Source of the DNA: Acanthosepion pharaonis
Lineage: Eukaryota > Mollusca > Cephalopoda > Sepiida > Sepiidae
DNA length: 64,000 nucleotides
Direction: 5' to 3'
Assembly: GCA_903632075.3 (NCBI GenBank)
Contig: CAHIKZ030001780.1
Span: forward strand, 1,032,501-1,096,500
Below, piece after piece: positions 1 to 11,958 of this stretch; positions within the stretch are counted from its first letter, which is position 1; each line of letters opens with the position of its first letter. The notes beneath the pieces are model-generated. The model was given only the letters and a program-made list of their open reading frames with translations. It did no database searches and was not told the origin of the DNA. The translations under genes and the position numbers were made by a program.

Positions 1-1073
1 TTTTCTTATTTTATTGTCTTTATTTTTTGGCCTGCAATGCATGCTTTTATGACCTACTCTTTTACAGTTGAAACATTTTTTATTCCTAAAATCGCAATAT
101 CTGTACCAGTGTAGTTCACCGCAAGCAAAACATGGCTTCGGGAGTTTTTGTTTATTTTTCTCTGGTATTTCACTTTTTGCTTGATAATCCGCAATCTTAG
201 AATTCTTTTTGGTAGACTGATTTTCTTCTTTGTAGCGCATTTTCCTTACATGCGAAACGCCAGACTGTTCTATCTTTTTTTAATCTTTCTTTACGCTAAC
301 ATATCTTGTGCAGTCTTCTGCCAATTTCTGTACCGTAATACTTGGATCGCTTTCCAATTTTGCCAGTACTAATTTTCTCAACTCTGCGTCTCTTTCCGAT
401 ACCAGCTCCTGAACAAACACCAAGCACTTAAAATTGTCTGCGCTTAACTCTGCCAGCTTGAATTCTTCACAATGCTTATTTACATTGGCTGCGTACGTCT
501 TGTTCGACATCTTTCATCAGATTCAAACATTTCCACCTCTTGTGAAACAGAAATGTCTTTTTACTAAATAATTCACTTAATATATTTACCGCCTCGGTAA
601 ATGTCAACTCGCTATTTTTTTTTCGGTAAAATGTAGTTTACCAATTTGTTATGCTCAGCAGTTCCTAATTTGCTTAAAAGAAGCCTAACCTTCTTTCCTT
701 CAGACCACGAGTGGCAGTCCTCGTTATACACGTCCGTATATTTTTTATAATACTCCTCAAATATTATCTCTTCATCTGGACTGTACGTGAATATGTCAAT
801 TGAATTCCATATTGTATTCTCTGGGAAAGAATCATTTTGTAGATTTTTCTCTTTCCTTTTCTCAGTTATTTCCAGAATTTTGTTTTGAAACTCCTTATGC
901 ATCTGTTCCATTTTTTGTTGGAATTGCATTTGTCTATTAAAAGTTTCCTCCTGTAGCTGCATCTGGAATGTCTTCTGTTGCTCTAATATTGTCATCTGTT
1001 GTTCCGCCTGGAACTTAAAGAATTCCCGGACTATATTTTTGCATTCCTCCATCTTCGCAAAAAGTTTACACAA
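1..1073 (-). pseudogene. Ty3/gypsy-like LTR retrotransposon Gag, broken, cut by window edge
   Basis: Gag is the structural polyprotein of an LTR retrotransposon and packages the element RNA. Reading starts at ATG 1073 on the minus strand. The N-terminal 60 residues are a Gln/Glu-rich coiled coil, followed by the Gag core with KKVRLLLSKLG and HNKLVNYILPK. A run of A near 612-620 shifts the frame: the same protein continues in another frame through FTEAVNILSELF and HKRWKCLNL, then shifts again near 500 into NVNKHCEEFKLAELSADNFK, ending at a stop at 280. Near 60-130 two zinc knuckles are readable: CFACGELHWYRYC (CX2CX3HX4C) and CFNCKRVGHKSMHC (CX2CX4HX4C). The core and the double knuckle match Gag of Ty3/gypsy elements common in invertebrates. 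Protease and polymerase would lie left of the window. At least two frameshifts make this copy defective; the exact clade is not determined. Confidence 0.88.
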
Positions 1074-1079
1074 AGCCTA

Positions 1080-2065
1080 AATACTGTAGAGGGGGGGAGT
1101 CCTACGAATTTGCAATTCGTGACCTAATTGAGCAAACTGTATTATCGGGAAAAAAATTTCTTTTCTCAGTTGAGAATACGACAGATTTTTTCGTCACTAA
1201 GTTGACGTCTTTGCTTATGAAAAACTTTGCCAAGTTTTTTTTTTCTAGTGTGAATCTGAGACTTTGTCGCCGAAGTTATTGTGGCGAGCGAATTTTTTCT
1301 TCCTCCATATGAGTGCGAATCCTCGTCGCCAAAGTTGTTGTGGAGTTATTTCGAAGTGGAGAATTGTCTTTGTACTAAATTGGTTCGACGTACAAATCGT
1401 TAGGAACTTGCTATAATAGGTATTACGCAGAGTAATCTTGTCGTGGTCGCTGACTACTTTCGTATTCGACTAACTGTCGTCCGACATCGACTGACCTTCG
1501 TTTCTCTTACTACTCCTACTTATATTAGGTGGGAGAGTCTATTAACTATAGAATAGGTGTGTTTCACCTTAACACATAGGGGAAGGGGAGAGTCCTTCGC
1601 AAGTACAATGGTTTTCATTGATTTCCTTTGGTTTCATTAACTACTGGTTAAAAATATTTTCTTACCAATTGGAATACGTAAAATTTTCTCGATTTTCCAA
1701 GTCCAGAACTCAACACTTCTAACGGATGTATGAATGATTCATATTCAAATAACTCTATTGGGTTCAAAGAGTGTCTATAATTAACTGTCGACTGCAATTC
1801 ATTCAATCCAGAATTTATCAACTCACAGCTGTGACACTGCATCGTGCTTACGAGAGGACCATCACTAATATCGTTTCCATCGTCCTTACCTACGAATGGG
1901 TTTTTCCAATCTGTTGTAGCACAGACTCAACCGAAACTATTCGTTTTATAGGCATTTCGATGTGGATTATCGAGACTAGTCATTACTACTTAGTAGGAAA
2001 TTTTATCCTCACCGGGTACCTCATAAAAAAATTCGATATTAAATAATCCAACAAAGGTTGACATG
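1080..2065 (-). repeat. Possible LTR and leader of the gypsy-like element
   Basis: This lies directly upstream of the Gag start on the minus strand. On that strand it holds a TATA-like CCTAATATAAG (about 1524-1534) and, near 1325-1345, TTTGGCGACGAGGATT, which resembles primer-binding regions of some Ty3/gypsy elements. A weaker echo of that motif lies near 1260-1285. A TGTTGACATGTCAAC at about 2057-2071 could be an LTR start. No second LTR is in the window, so the borders cannot be proved. The 64-codon open frame at 1648-1842 matches nothing I recognise. Confidence 0.3.
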
Positions 2066-2203
2066 TCAACAAATCATGCAGCTAACAATTAGAATGGGGT
2101 AATGGTCAATAAACAATAATTCTACGTATGAAAGGTTTAGTGTTGTCTTTTTTTAAACTGCACAATGAAGCCGCAACATATTTTTTATATATATTTTTTA
2201 ATC

Positions 2204-2840
2204 ATTTCACCCTAAGCAAAGCAATAAATCCATTAAGATGCAAGGGATTATCGAGTGTTAGAAAGTATGAGAAAAATATACTATTCAGGAGAGAAGACAA
2301 TAAAAGAACAAAAGTTAGGAAGACAAAAGATAACGATTAACATGGTATTGCATTTAAACTTTTGAAAATCAAAGTTGGCTGGAAAGCAAGAACCCAGGTG
2401 AGAGTTCCAAAAACGAGAAGTGCGATAGAAAAAACTGTTAGCATAGAATCTACGGTTACATCTAGACATTTCAAATATAAAATGATGGAAGCCTTGCCGT
2501 CAATATAGTACTGTGCTTAAATTCATAAAGTCTACGTACCATAGAGGAAAGTAATATTTATTTTGTATATAATACAAAAAATGTGGTGCAAGGCCAACAA
2601 GATGGGTAAGGTAATTCAGGTCTTCAATCCGTCTTTATCTTAAACTTAGCTAACCACGATTACTGATCCAAACATAGTATTCCTTACACCAAAATAAACA
2701 CATTCTTACTACAGCCTCCATAATACCTCAAGTCTCTGCCAGGTCAGGACAAATAACATTGCAGATTCTTCTCTGGATTTTATCAAGAATTTTAAAATAT
2801 ATAGCAGGGGCGCCATACCAGATTAATAAATAAAAGAATA
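2204..2840 (-). mobile_element. Jockey/CR1-like LINE 3' end carrying an internal insertion
   Basis: Minus-strand C-terminal ORF2 and 3' UTR of the commonest LINE family here. The upstream piece (about 2745-2835) reads ILDKIQRRICNVICPDLAE. The downstream piece (2281-2469) reads CNRRFYANSFF...FPANFDFQKFKCN. The 3' UTR ends in the family signature, which on the plus strand reads ATCATTTCACCC (2208 onward). Between the two coding pieces sit about 190 bases not present in intact copies of this family (for example 8.6-9.0 kb or 17.2-17.7 kb). The same insertion occurs in the copy at 14.97-15.4 kb. Several stops; not functional. Confidence 0.85.
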
Positions 2841-2855
2841 TCTGTTTGCATTTCG

Positions 2856-3640
2856 TACGCTGAAAAGATATAAAATACGTGTAAATTCTTCGATACCCGT
2901 TATCGATTAGAAAACTAATTATCAAATGAGTTTGAAATGTGCTGGTTCCCACAGTAACAGCATTTATTTGACCTTTTCTCCATCAGTTGATGTCACTTAA
3001 GACACAAGTATCGAACCTTTGTGCTTGGGTCTGAGGCGTTTCACAATCTGGCAAAGGTCAACTGTTGTTGGTCGGCGAACATAAACGACCACTTCTATTT
3101 ATTCTCTTGTTTTTCTCTTGTCACGAGACTTACTAAGCAAACACACCTGGACGCCTTTGACCAGAATTTCCACACTAATGTCGACCAGACAAGGTTATTA
3201 GTGAACAAACAATCTGTCCAAAAGTGGGGATTTTCAGTTCAAAGCTTTTCCATCTGTCTCGCACCTCCCTTCGTTCGTCCATAGGATCTTGTTCACTGAC
3301 GAAGAAAACGCAACAAATTACATAGAACATTTCGATTAACCACACTACTTAGAATGATTACTTCGCTACTTATAAAATAGTTGTATAACAGTTGTAAAAC
3401 AGTTTTAATTAGCAATCATACAAAGTGACTGATGGCTATGAAAAGGTTATGTTAGATAATTAACGGCTAATCAATTTACACAATGCACTGACTATTGTTT
3501 GCGTCAAGTGGTAATAAATGTAAGTAAAATGAAGGCAGGTCAAATTTAAGTTTTAAGTTCTCTGAATATTGGGTCCCCCAAGAAATCCAACCAAAAATTA
3601 AAAAGCGTTAGACAAAAATTTCATGTTTATCAACATACCC
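2856..3640. other. Unassigned AT-rich DNA
   Basis: I see no recognisable gene or repeat. An 87-codon plus-strand open frame (3021-3284) has no recognisable motif and is probably chance. Confidence 0.5.
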
Positions 3641-3718
3641 AGATACACACACATACACACACACACACACACGCACGCACACACGCACACATACACACGC
3701 GCGCACACACACACACAC

Positions 3719-3770
<52 letters not shown>
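3641..3770. repeat. (CA)n then (TA)n compound microsatellite
   Basis: About 75 bases of CA repeats with CGCA and CATA variants pass directly into about 50 bases of TA. Open frames on the minus strand here (poly Tyr-Ile, Cys-Val) are repeat translations only. Confidence 0.98.
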
Positions 3771-3775
<5 letters not shown>

Positions 3776-3885
3776 TAAAAAGAAAAGAGGGTAAACTATT
3801 CTTAGCCGACGCATTTCGTCCTCTGAGGGATTTTATCAAAGGACGAAACGCGTCAGAATAGTTTTCCTCTTCTCTTTTCATTCAT
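3771..3885. repeat. Imperfect palindrome with about 50-bp arms
   Basis: Left arm 3771-3822 starts ATGAATAAAAAG and ends ACGCATTTCGTCCT. Right arm 3840-3885, read in reverse complement, starts ATGAATGAAAAG and ends ACGCGTTTCGTCCT. The arms differ by a few substitutions and a small indel, with a 17-base loop. It sits between a TA tract and a Penelope-like fragment, so it may derive from that element's terminal region. Confidence 0.85.
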
Positions 3886-3919
3886 TTTGTTCTTTCACAG
3901 GTTCATTCTATATGAAAAT

Positions 3920-4800
3920 AATTTACACACACACACACACACACACATACATATATATATATATCGGAAAAAGAATAAGTACAAATTCAGCAAATGAGAA
4001 GATTTTCTATGAATATATTAATTTGTATAATAAAGCGCTAAAAGACAGTGGCTACAAAAACCTGAAACTAACTTATATAAAAAAGGAAAATGAAAAGCAT
4101 AGAAAGCACAGAAGTAGAAAAATAATTTGGTATACCCCCCCCATACAACCAAATGGTAAAGAACAAATTAGACTAAAAATTCCATGCATTAATAGTCAAG
4201 CACTTTCCTAGAGAAATTAAACTAAGTACTATTTTCAATAAAATAATAAAAATAAAATATAAAAATACACTAAAATTAAGTTACAGCTGTACTGAAAACT
4301 TAGAAAAAATTATTAAGAAACATAATATCTTAGATAAACACTTAGACAAAAGCAAAAGAAATTTAGACAATATAAGAATAAAAATAAAAACAGATGAAGA
4401 TAAACAAAAAGTATGTAAATGTAGAAAGCCTCATAACTGTCCTCTACAAAATAAATGTCGCACGGAATCATTAGTATACAAATGCAATATCTCATCTATT
4501 GAGAATTCCGAAAACTATATAGGTTGCACAAGCCATGAGTTCAAAAAACGGTTCAATCAACACCAAACATCATTTAGGATAAATAAATACAGAAATCAGA
4601 CATCGCTTTCAAAGTATTTCTAGCACTTAAAAGAATCAAATAAAACACCTACAGTAAAATGGAAATTAATAAGAAAAGCTAGAATATGTAGGTCATTAAA
4701 TGACCCATGTCCTTTGTGCATACATGAGAAACTATATATTACTAAGTTTATAAAAATAAAAATTTAGTGAATCAGAGAAATGAAATAGCTATTTTTTGCC
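3920..4800 (+). pseudogene. Penelope-like element (RT end plus GIY-YIG endonuclease), broken
   Basis: Penelope-like elements encode a reverse transcriptase followed by a GIY-YIG endonuclease. After a short CA/TA tract (3923-3964) the plus strand reads GKRISTNSANEKIF, then RKIIWYTPP, both typical of the end of the Penelope RT. The frame then breaks (stop at 4211). The continuation is readable in another frame: KHFPREIKLSTIFNK, SYSCTENLEKIIKKH, the Cys-rich CKCRKPHNCPLQNKC, and the endonuclease motif YIGCTSHEFKKRFNQH. A stop interrupts it near 4621 before KARICRSLNDPCPLC, and the similarity ends near 4790. The motif order and the Cys-rich linker are characteristic of the family. The N-terminal RT is missing, so this is a truncated copy with at least one frameshift and one nonsense codon. 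A different subfamily from the copies at 10.9 and 24.2 kb. Confidence 0.9.
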
Positions 4801-5300
4801 GTCTTTGTCACAAAATTTTCCTTAAATAATATTTAAAAATAAAATTAAAAAATGGGAGCTGGTAATATACATACTTATATTTGATAGGAAAAAATAATTT
4901 TAAATAATAAGTAATTCTATTACATTTACTTGTTTTTAAAAAGAAATATAGTCTATTAGTTATTAAATTTTTATTATTTTAGAATTGTAGTTAAATAAAA
5001 CATATACTAACACAAACACGCCTAAAAAGAATCTTTAAGTATACAAGCAAGAAAAAATGCCGAAAACCTTTTTGCCGTTAATAAAAAAACTCAGACAACA
5101 TGCATTTAACGGATGTCAGAATTCGTTGGAAAATACACCCTACCCTCGCTAAACTTAACCTCTTTTTCGAACGTAACTCATAATTGATACAACAATAGTT
5201 AATAAAAATGAACATGCTACCGCCCCTGTCTGAATGATTGGATTTCTATGTATCCTTGGAAATAGTAAATTATGAATTTATATGTGCGTTTAAAACCCAA
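4801..5300. other. AT-rich DNA downstream of the Penelope-like fragment
   Basis: Probably 3' untranslated sequence of the element in part. No coding signal recognised. Confidence 0.4.
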
Positions 5301-5532
5301 TAAATTTAAAAATAAGTTATTCCAATATTCGCTTGAAGATGAAACGGAACTAATGCTTTTAATTTGATTATATAATTAAATTTAAAGTTTTTAGCATCCA
5401 TTTTTGAAACATGGTTATTACTGTGTAGCGAAAAAAACATATTTTAAATCAGTTAATTTATAATATTTATGCTCTGTAAATTTACATTGAGCACTGTTTT
5501 GTAAAAAAAAATATCAATAAGAAACTTACTGT

Positions 5533-5588
<56 letters not shown>
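5300..5588 (+). repeat. Interspersed AT-rich repeat ending in (TA)n, also at 29 kb
   Basis: Shares an ordered series of matches with 28990-29332: TTATTCCAA...TTCGCTTGA(A/G)GATG(A/G)AACGGA, then TTTTGAAACATG, TTTATGCTCT and GAGCACT. Both copies are followed shortly by a TA tract (5537-5588 and about 29278-29332). The position after a Penelope-like fragment makes a Penelope terminal repeat plausible, but this is inference. Confidence 0.7.
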
Positions 5589-5591
<3 letters not shown>

Positions 5592-5689
5592 TTTAAACAC
5601 TTTAGACATGTGTTTAATATTTTCTTTTCAATAACATCCTTTCGTAATCACGTATAAGCTTTCTTGTTTCATGATTAAACGCAGCAAGA

Positions 5690-5800
5690 AAGGTAATGTG
5701 GTTATATTTATTCATTTTTATTTTTTCCGAGTACTTTTGATATTTCCAATATCCTCATCAGGGTTTTGATGGCTAAAATAAATAATTGTGTTTGTCTAAA
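5690..5800. other. Short unidentified stretch with CCTCATCAGGG motif
   Basis: Contains TATTTCCAATATCCTCATCAGGG-type sequence that resembles the upstream part of some Penelope-like elements on the minus strand. Weak. Confidence 0.2.
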
Positions 5801-5879
5801 ATATTTTTTTTGCTTTTGTGGTGAAACCGTTTATGATTCAGTTCATACGCAAAGTCAGAAAAAGTTCAAATAGTTATCT

Positions 5880-6115
5880 AACTTAGATGGAACCATAAAT
5901 TCTTGATTGTGGAATTCTCCTCTGGCTTCTTGCTTCCCAGTCAACTTTGATCTTCAAAAATTTAAATACAATGTCAATTGTTATCTTCGTTCCTGTTCTT
6001 TTAGTGTTCACTCTCCTTAATTGTAGTTTTTCTTCTTTTTTTTTCTCATATTCTCTAACACACGGCAATCCTTTGCATCTTAGTGGCTTTATTGTCTTTC
6101 TAGGGGTGAAATGAT
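5880..6115 (+). mobile_element. Jockey/CR1-like LINE 3' tail
   Basis: Plus-strand reading gives LWNSPLASCFPVNFDLQKFKYN followed by the 3' UTR with TTAGTGGCTTTATTGTC and GGGGTGAAATGATT, then A-rich sequence. Only the last part of ORF2 is present. Confidence 0.88.
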
Positions 6116-6129
6116 TTTAAAAAAATAAA

Positions 6130-8590
6130 GATGTGAATTCGTCTTTTACCGCTGTACCGGTACAGGATAATAATAAGCGCAGACTAGCGTTGCAACTAGT
6201 GTAAATGAATGAACACTCTGAATTTAAAACCAAGCTGAACAAAGATGGATTCCGTCAGACTAACTTGCCCTAGACACTGCCACTGATGCTACAGTTACAG
6301 GACATGTAACCAAACACCCATAATGGTATATGGGACTTCTGACATGACGTTTTAATTTTAACCCCGCGCGGTAATCACTAGGCTTTATTTTTAATAAAAC
6401 AGGTTGCTGGTGATTTCTGGACTTTAAAATGACAAAGATTAAAAGAAAAGAGTAAATTTATTTCTACATCTTCATAATTTGAGATGGGGAATTTAAACTT
6501 TTATTTAAATCTTGACTAAACCATAAAATCTTACAGACAAGCGCCTAATTTTAAGTAAAGACAAAATTTATTTTTATTTGGGAACCAAATGAGGTTAGAA
6601 CGAGGTTAAACTGTTGCCAAAATGTTATTTGATCCATGACTCTTACCAACACCCCCCCCCAAAAAAAAGATAGAACAGATAATATTGAGGAAAGTCAAAT
6701 AATATATTGGCTGAATCTTTGCATTAAAAGCATCAAACATGAAAACGAGATTTGGCAGAATATCTAACTCGTCTTTAAATTGTCAGCAGTGACAAAGATA
6801 GGTTACTGAGGATTTCATTTGAACAAATTCATTTAAAATATTTTTAGATCTTAAAATATTTTCTGCGCTTGGAGAAAAAAAAACTTGATCTGGCATATTA
6901 TTAATAAGAAGAAAGACCGTGTAGAAAATAAAGATTCGATTGGCAAAGTTTTAAAATCGGGAAAAAATTATAAACGAAACTGAAATAGCAATCGAAAATG
7001 TCAAAAAAAATAAAAGAAAATGGATGAAAAAGGCGGTAAACGAAGCAAAGAAAATAAGCAAGGAAATGAAGAAAATCGAAGAATAATTTTTGTATTCGTT
7101 CCTGCGAGTGTTTTCGATATGTTTCGCCGTTCGTTAAGACTTATCTAAAAGATATGCAACAAAACAATTGAGCATGTACATCAATCTCTTTTCACCATAA
7201 CAACCGATGACAGCCATTGAACAAGTCGAATTACCACAACAAAGGAAAAACGTGCGCAAACCAAATTGCAAAAATTACAATGTGGAAAATCATACGAAAT
7301 ATGTTCGCCCACGACTCGACTAACGCATAAAAAAGACGTTAAATAAGGAATCAAGGAATGTTAAATGAACAATATAGATGTACACCTTGTTTTTTATTCA
7401 GGCTATTGATGCCATTACATCGTTTCTTTCTTAACATAGCGTGTCTATCTCCACCGCTTTCGGGATCTTGATCTCTTGAACTCACCTTTTTTCTCTATCT
7501 ATTTTACTTCTTCTATTTGTACGATATGATTGAATGTTTTTTTAAATCAAAAGATGGCTACATTCAAGAAATGGCTGACTTAAGCTTTGAATTGTGTCGA
7601 CTGAAGGCTATTGGTTCGAGATTAATGAGATAGCCATTCGAATCATTTTCTCTTTTTCGTTTCATTGCACTCCATAATGTTTGCAATTTTCTTTTATAAA
7701 GAATATATTATTCGAAATATTTTGACAAGAAATTGCATTTTTTATCCGCTTTTCCTCCCAATAAACGCAGCCTAATATTTCACTAGCAAGGATACACGGC
7801 TTTGGTCGGGCCAAATCCCTTTTTCTTAGTTTTGCAGTAATACAAGTCGTTACATTTTTTGAGTGATTTTTGTACACCGTAAAATGTCCTTCGCAAAATT
7901 GCAATAATTAAAGCAATTCCATTGATTTAAACATTTTGTTGTCCTTTATTTCATATTATAATTTAGAAATAGATCTTAACGGTTGAACCAATCGATGAAA
8001 AGGGCTACACATGATGGACATACTACAGAAGGCGCCACTCAAAATTATAACAGATTCAGAGGCAGTCGGTTGCAATTTCATAACCGAATTCTGCATGCCT
8101 CATTCCATATGTAACACAGAGGAAGGCCATGAAATCAAGTGTGGGCCACTTCCTGACAAGTTGAGATTCACTTGAAACAAATACACGCCATCGGCACTTT
8201 CTTCTACTCTGGTTTTCTTTCACCTTCAACCAACTCTTGCAAAGCCAATCGCATGACGGGAGTAGATTTTGGTGAAACTGGAAGTTTCTAGCCCTGAACC
8301 TTCATGGTGGTGGTGTATGTTGTCATTCACACCATCATCATAAAGAAAGCGATCGGCAAAGAAGAAATTAAATTCTTAGATACGAAATATAGACGTCGAC
8401 GACGACAGGATAACTTAGAATATATATTTTAGATTTTCATATGATATTAAAAATATCAACATTGCTCATTTACCTTTATAGTTTGTTTAATTCCCATTAC
8501 ACTGAAACTGTGATTTAAATGCTTAGGTGGTTACCACTTTCAGTGGATAAATTAGTTATCTCTATTCAACAAGAATCTCCAGGTGAGCAA
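6130..8590. other. 2.5 kb of AT-rich DNA with nothing recognised
   Basis: Short homopolymers only (C-run near 6651). The open frames present (for example 7662-7904 minus) lack recognisable domains. I see no repeat match to other parts of the window. Confidence 0.5.
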
Positions 8591-8620
8591 CTCATTGCGC
8601 CTACCAATGACATGAAGTCA

Positions 8621-9013
8621 GTGGATTAGATTGAATCATTTGCTAAGAGGTCTGCTTCTAGGAATGTTGGCTCTCTGTACCGAGCCAGACAATTTTTACC
8701 CATTTATAAATCTACCATTCGTTTGAGCATTGAATATTGCATCCATATCTGGTCTAGCGCTTCTGCTATATATCTCGAAATTCTCGACAAAATCCAACGG
8801 ATGGTCTGTAATGTTATCGGTCCTGACCTGGCATCTCGACTTCAGTCACTTTCTTATCATCGTATTTTCTATAAATATTTTCATGGCAGTTATTTTAATG
8901 ATCTTGCCTCCTTGGTACCTCGAATGCATGAATTTAGGCGTACTACTAAATTGGCAACGAGGTCTCGCCGTTTTACTGTTTATATAGCTAAATGGAACCA
9001 TGTTATATTCTAA
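8621..9013 (+). pseudogene. Jockey/CR1-like LINE ORF2 C-terminus
   Basis: One plus-strand frame reads SASRNVGSLYRARQF, SIEYCIHIWSSASAIYLEILD, NVIGPDLASRLQSLS and FYKYFHG, then ends at a stop in the FTVYIAKWN segment. This is the region after the RT palm/thumb in this family. Against other copies a short segment is missing between the arginine-rich RARQF part and the YKSTIR part, and another between the LSYHR and FYKYF parts. The 3' UTR signature is absent. Confidence 0.9.
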
Positions 9014-9019
9014 TAGTTT

Positions 9020-10225
9020 CTTTTCTCGTAAATGCAGTAAAACTAACATATTATTTAATCAGAAAAGCTTTGAATTGCTTTTATGAATAAGATATAAAAT
9101 CTGGACACTATTATCTTAAAAAAAAAATTTCGATGAATTTTGCACTTTTACCTTAATTGTTCTCTTTTTTAAAAAATTCTAATTAGAATCCTTTACAAAA
9201 GTTTAAATCTTTTAAATTTCTGTACCGGTTAGTTGATAGTGTTATTAAATAAAAACTATATTTACTAATCATAAAAGGAAAAGCTTACTACAATTCATTG
9301 ACACCCAATATCTTATAAAAAAAAATTTGATTTTTCTGTGCGTGTATAAACGTGTCGTTTTTTGTAAATACGTACGTCAGAGTGATAACTATAGTAAATT
9401 TAAAGCCAAAGTGCTTAAATTACGAAGAATATTTTCCTAAATTTTAAGATTACTGTGCATTTAAAATTATATAAAAATGACGCTTAGGTTATATCCCTCA
9501 AGTAATTTTTACAGATATGTCCATTGTAGAAAAGAATTAGATAAAATTCCATCTGTTAGTCAAGCTGTCAAAACCATAATTCCACCCCCCCCCGCCGTAT
9601 TAAAAATGCATTTCTGCGATATTTTAATCTTAAAGTAAATAATTGTTTCAAATCAGATTAATTAATCTTCAAATCAGCTAATATTCCTCAAATAAAGTTT
9701 CAGAAAGGTGTATTTTATTTTTGGAAGACTTTTTAAGAAAGGGAATTACATTGTGATGACAGATGGTTAAAAATGGCATTAAAATAAGAGATTTTAGCGA
9801 TTTCAAATCAAAAACTGTTTCCAGTTAATTTAAATAATTTTGAAATACAGCAAAGCATTTTGTTCATTGGAAATATTAAATTCAATCTAATAGCTTGAAA
9901 TTAAAACTAAAATAAAAGCTTCAAGAAAGATTTTTCGTTTTTTTTAAATTCACTTTAAGCTTTAGCTATCACGTTTCTTTGGAGGCACCTACTTTTATTT
10001 ACAAACAGAATAATTTAAATAAAAAAAACCTACTAACTGTTAGATATATTTGAATATACATTTCATATACTAAAAGTGACAACAATTATAGGACAGATGT
10101 TGTATACCTATTTCCTTGAATATTGATAAGCTTTTGTCATTTTGGGCTATATACCATTTTTATCTATTTTTTTTTCAAACTTTAATGCTCAAATCACGAA
10201 AGTGCAGTAGAATGGGGTAGGGCGG
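9020..10225. other. AT-rich DNA without a recognised gene
   Basis: No coding or repeat signal apart from a C-run near 9585 and A/T homopolymers. Confidence 0.5.
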
Positions 10226-10229
10226 AATA

Positions 10230-10482
10230 CTTTAAATATTTACCTCCTCTCTATCCAACTTAACTAGTCTCTATCCCATTTAACCCCGCTTTATCAAACT
10301 TAATCTCCTTTCTATCTCATTTAACTCCTCTCTATCCCATTTAACTCCTCTCTATCCCCTTTAACTCCTCTCTATCACACTTAGCTCCTCTCTATCCCAT
10401 TTAACTCCTCTCAATTCCATTTAACTCCTCTATATCTCACATAACTCCTCTCTATACCACTTAACTCCTCTCTATCCCATTC
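10230..10482. repeat. 20-bp minisatellite, about 12 copies
   Basis: Tandem unit TTTAACTCCTCTCTATCCCA with diverged copies. The unit stays close to 20 bases throughout, with point substitutions rather than length change. Confidence 0.95.
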
Positions 10483-10677
10483 GGAAACATTACGAAATAG
10501 CGAAACATCTCCAATTTATAAGCTGTTACTGGTTGTTTCTTATTTAATCGCACGTCTAGATGTTGATCGATACATTCAGCTATCTACGGAGCCGAGGGAA
10601 TGTTTAAAAGTTCTCGATGTTTTCCAAAATTTGACCGAAGAAATTTATATTGGTCGAGTCTGAGAACACTTCAACAC

Positions 10678-10683
<6 letters not shown>

Positions 10684-10747
<64 letters not shown>

Positions 10748-10752
10748 ATATA
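10684..10752. repeat. (TA)n/(TG)n microsatellite
   Basis: About 54 bases of TA followed by a short TG run. Confidence 0.98.
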
Positions 10753-10929
10753 CCTTCGTGTCTACTTCAACAGAACCACAATTTATAGTATATTTCTATT
10801 TGCTTTTTTTGTTTGGTGGCGGAACAACTCGACTGTGTTCGATTAATTCAATCGCTGGGATAGGCAAAAACAATATTTCGTTCAATCGGAATTTTTTCTG
10901 TTAGGCGAACATCTCAACATGGTATTTAT

Positions 10930-11560
10930 ACTGAAAATTTAAATACAATCTGTAGGTGTTACAATAAAAGATTCAATAATGAGGTGTTTCGGGGAAATAT
11001 GCACACAGATTTGTTACTAGTACATCTAAAACAATTAAAGACTTAGTCAATAGCAAACAAAACAATATGCTAAAATCTGAAGAAATAGTTTACCCAATCG
11101 CCTTTAATACTTGTCACAAAAATACATAGGAGAAACATCAAGGAATCAATAAAAAAGATTATGTAAACACAAAAAGGATATTTTACAAAACTGTACATCA
11201 AATGTGTTGCTCGCCCGGCGTAACGAAACTGACCACAATTTTAGCATAAAAATGTTACTTCGATCAAAGGGGAATACACAGCGACGAAAGTGTCTAGAGA
11301 GTGCCTTGATCGCAAAGTCATCTACAGTAAATTTGCACCCTGGCTCTTACAACATTTTACTATTCCTGGCAGAACTCATATTATCACCGTGTGGGATACT
11401 AACTTAGAAAAGTGATGGAAAGAAAGAGACACTAAATGAAATCGGCTTCATTAAATAAAAATAATAATAATTTTTTAATTTAATATTCTTAGCATCCATG
11501 GTTCGTGCGCAAGTGTTGTTGCACCAACATAACAAATTTAGTCCATTGAACTCCTAACTT
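10930..11560 (+). pseudogene. Penelope-like element, GIY-YIG domain and 3' UTR
   Basis: Plus-strand fragments read NTCHK, YIGETSRN (about 11122-11146), then VLLARRNETDHNFSIKMLL and, in the same frame, KCLESALI and HPGSYNI. The YIG and the downstream R...H layout match the GIY-YIG endonuclease at the C-terminus of Penelope-like elements. At least one frame change separates the YIG part from the later part. The 3' untranslated stretch, with ACCAACATA(A/G)CAAATTTAGTCC, matches the copy at 24.2-24.8 kb. The RT is absent. Confidence 0.85.
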
Positions 11561-11579
11561 TTGTCATAAATATATATTT

Positions 11580-11705
11580 ACCGGCCTGAACGTCCGAGAA
11601 ATTTTCATTAAAAAAGCATGCGTCCTCCGACAAGAATCGAACCTACACAGAACCATCAGGTAGCACTGAAGTACTATACCAGCTTAGCTACAAAGGAGCA
11701 TCTGG
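11580..11705 (-). repeat. tRNA-derived SINE, family S3
   Basis: On the minus strand it begins GCTCCTTTGTAGCTAAGCTGG (A-box-like TAGCTAAGCTGG) and contains GGTTCGATTCTTG (B box), then GTCGGAGGAC and a body ending CTCGGACGTTCAGGCC. The two boxes have tRNA-like spacing. Related pieces lie at 11843-11873 and 19850-19915. Confidence 0.82.
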
Positions 11706-11842
11706 TCAGCAATTTGATTTTGCTGCTTTTAAACTACAAATAAATGATTTCTCTCGAAAGTGCATATCTGTTTGAAGCGTATCTAAACAAATGACGTCAC
11801 ACATTACGAAATGGACAAATCGACCTGGCTTACCACACGCTC

Positions 11843-11871
11843 CTCTGTAGCTAAAGTGGTATAGCACCTCA

Positions 11872-11921
<50 letters not shown>
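11843..11921 (+). repeat. 5' end of S3 SINE cut by a (TA)n tract
   Basis: GCTCCTCTGTAGCTAAAGTGG repeats the head of the S3 SINE in the opposite orientation to 11580-11705. After CACCTCAGG it is replaced by about 48 bases of TA. Confidence 0.8.
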
Positions 11922-11925
<4 letters not shown>

Positions 11926-11958
11926 AGAAAAAAGAGACAAAAGGAAAAATTATATATA

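Noticed and set aside
2041..2075. TGTTGACATGTCAACA as a definite LTR start
   Set aside because: Without the partner LTR or a target-site duplication the border cannot be proved; kept only as a low-confidence part of the leader entry.
3608..3881. Open frames rich in Tyr-Ile and Cys-Val repeats
   Set aside because: They are translations of TA and CA microsatellites. The same applies at 10.6, 20.0, 22.9, 26.4-27.7, 34.3, 54.2 and 55.1 kb.
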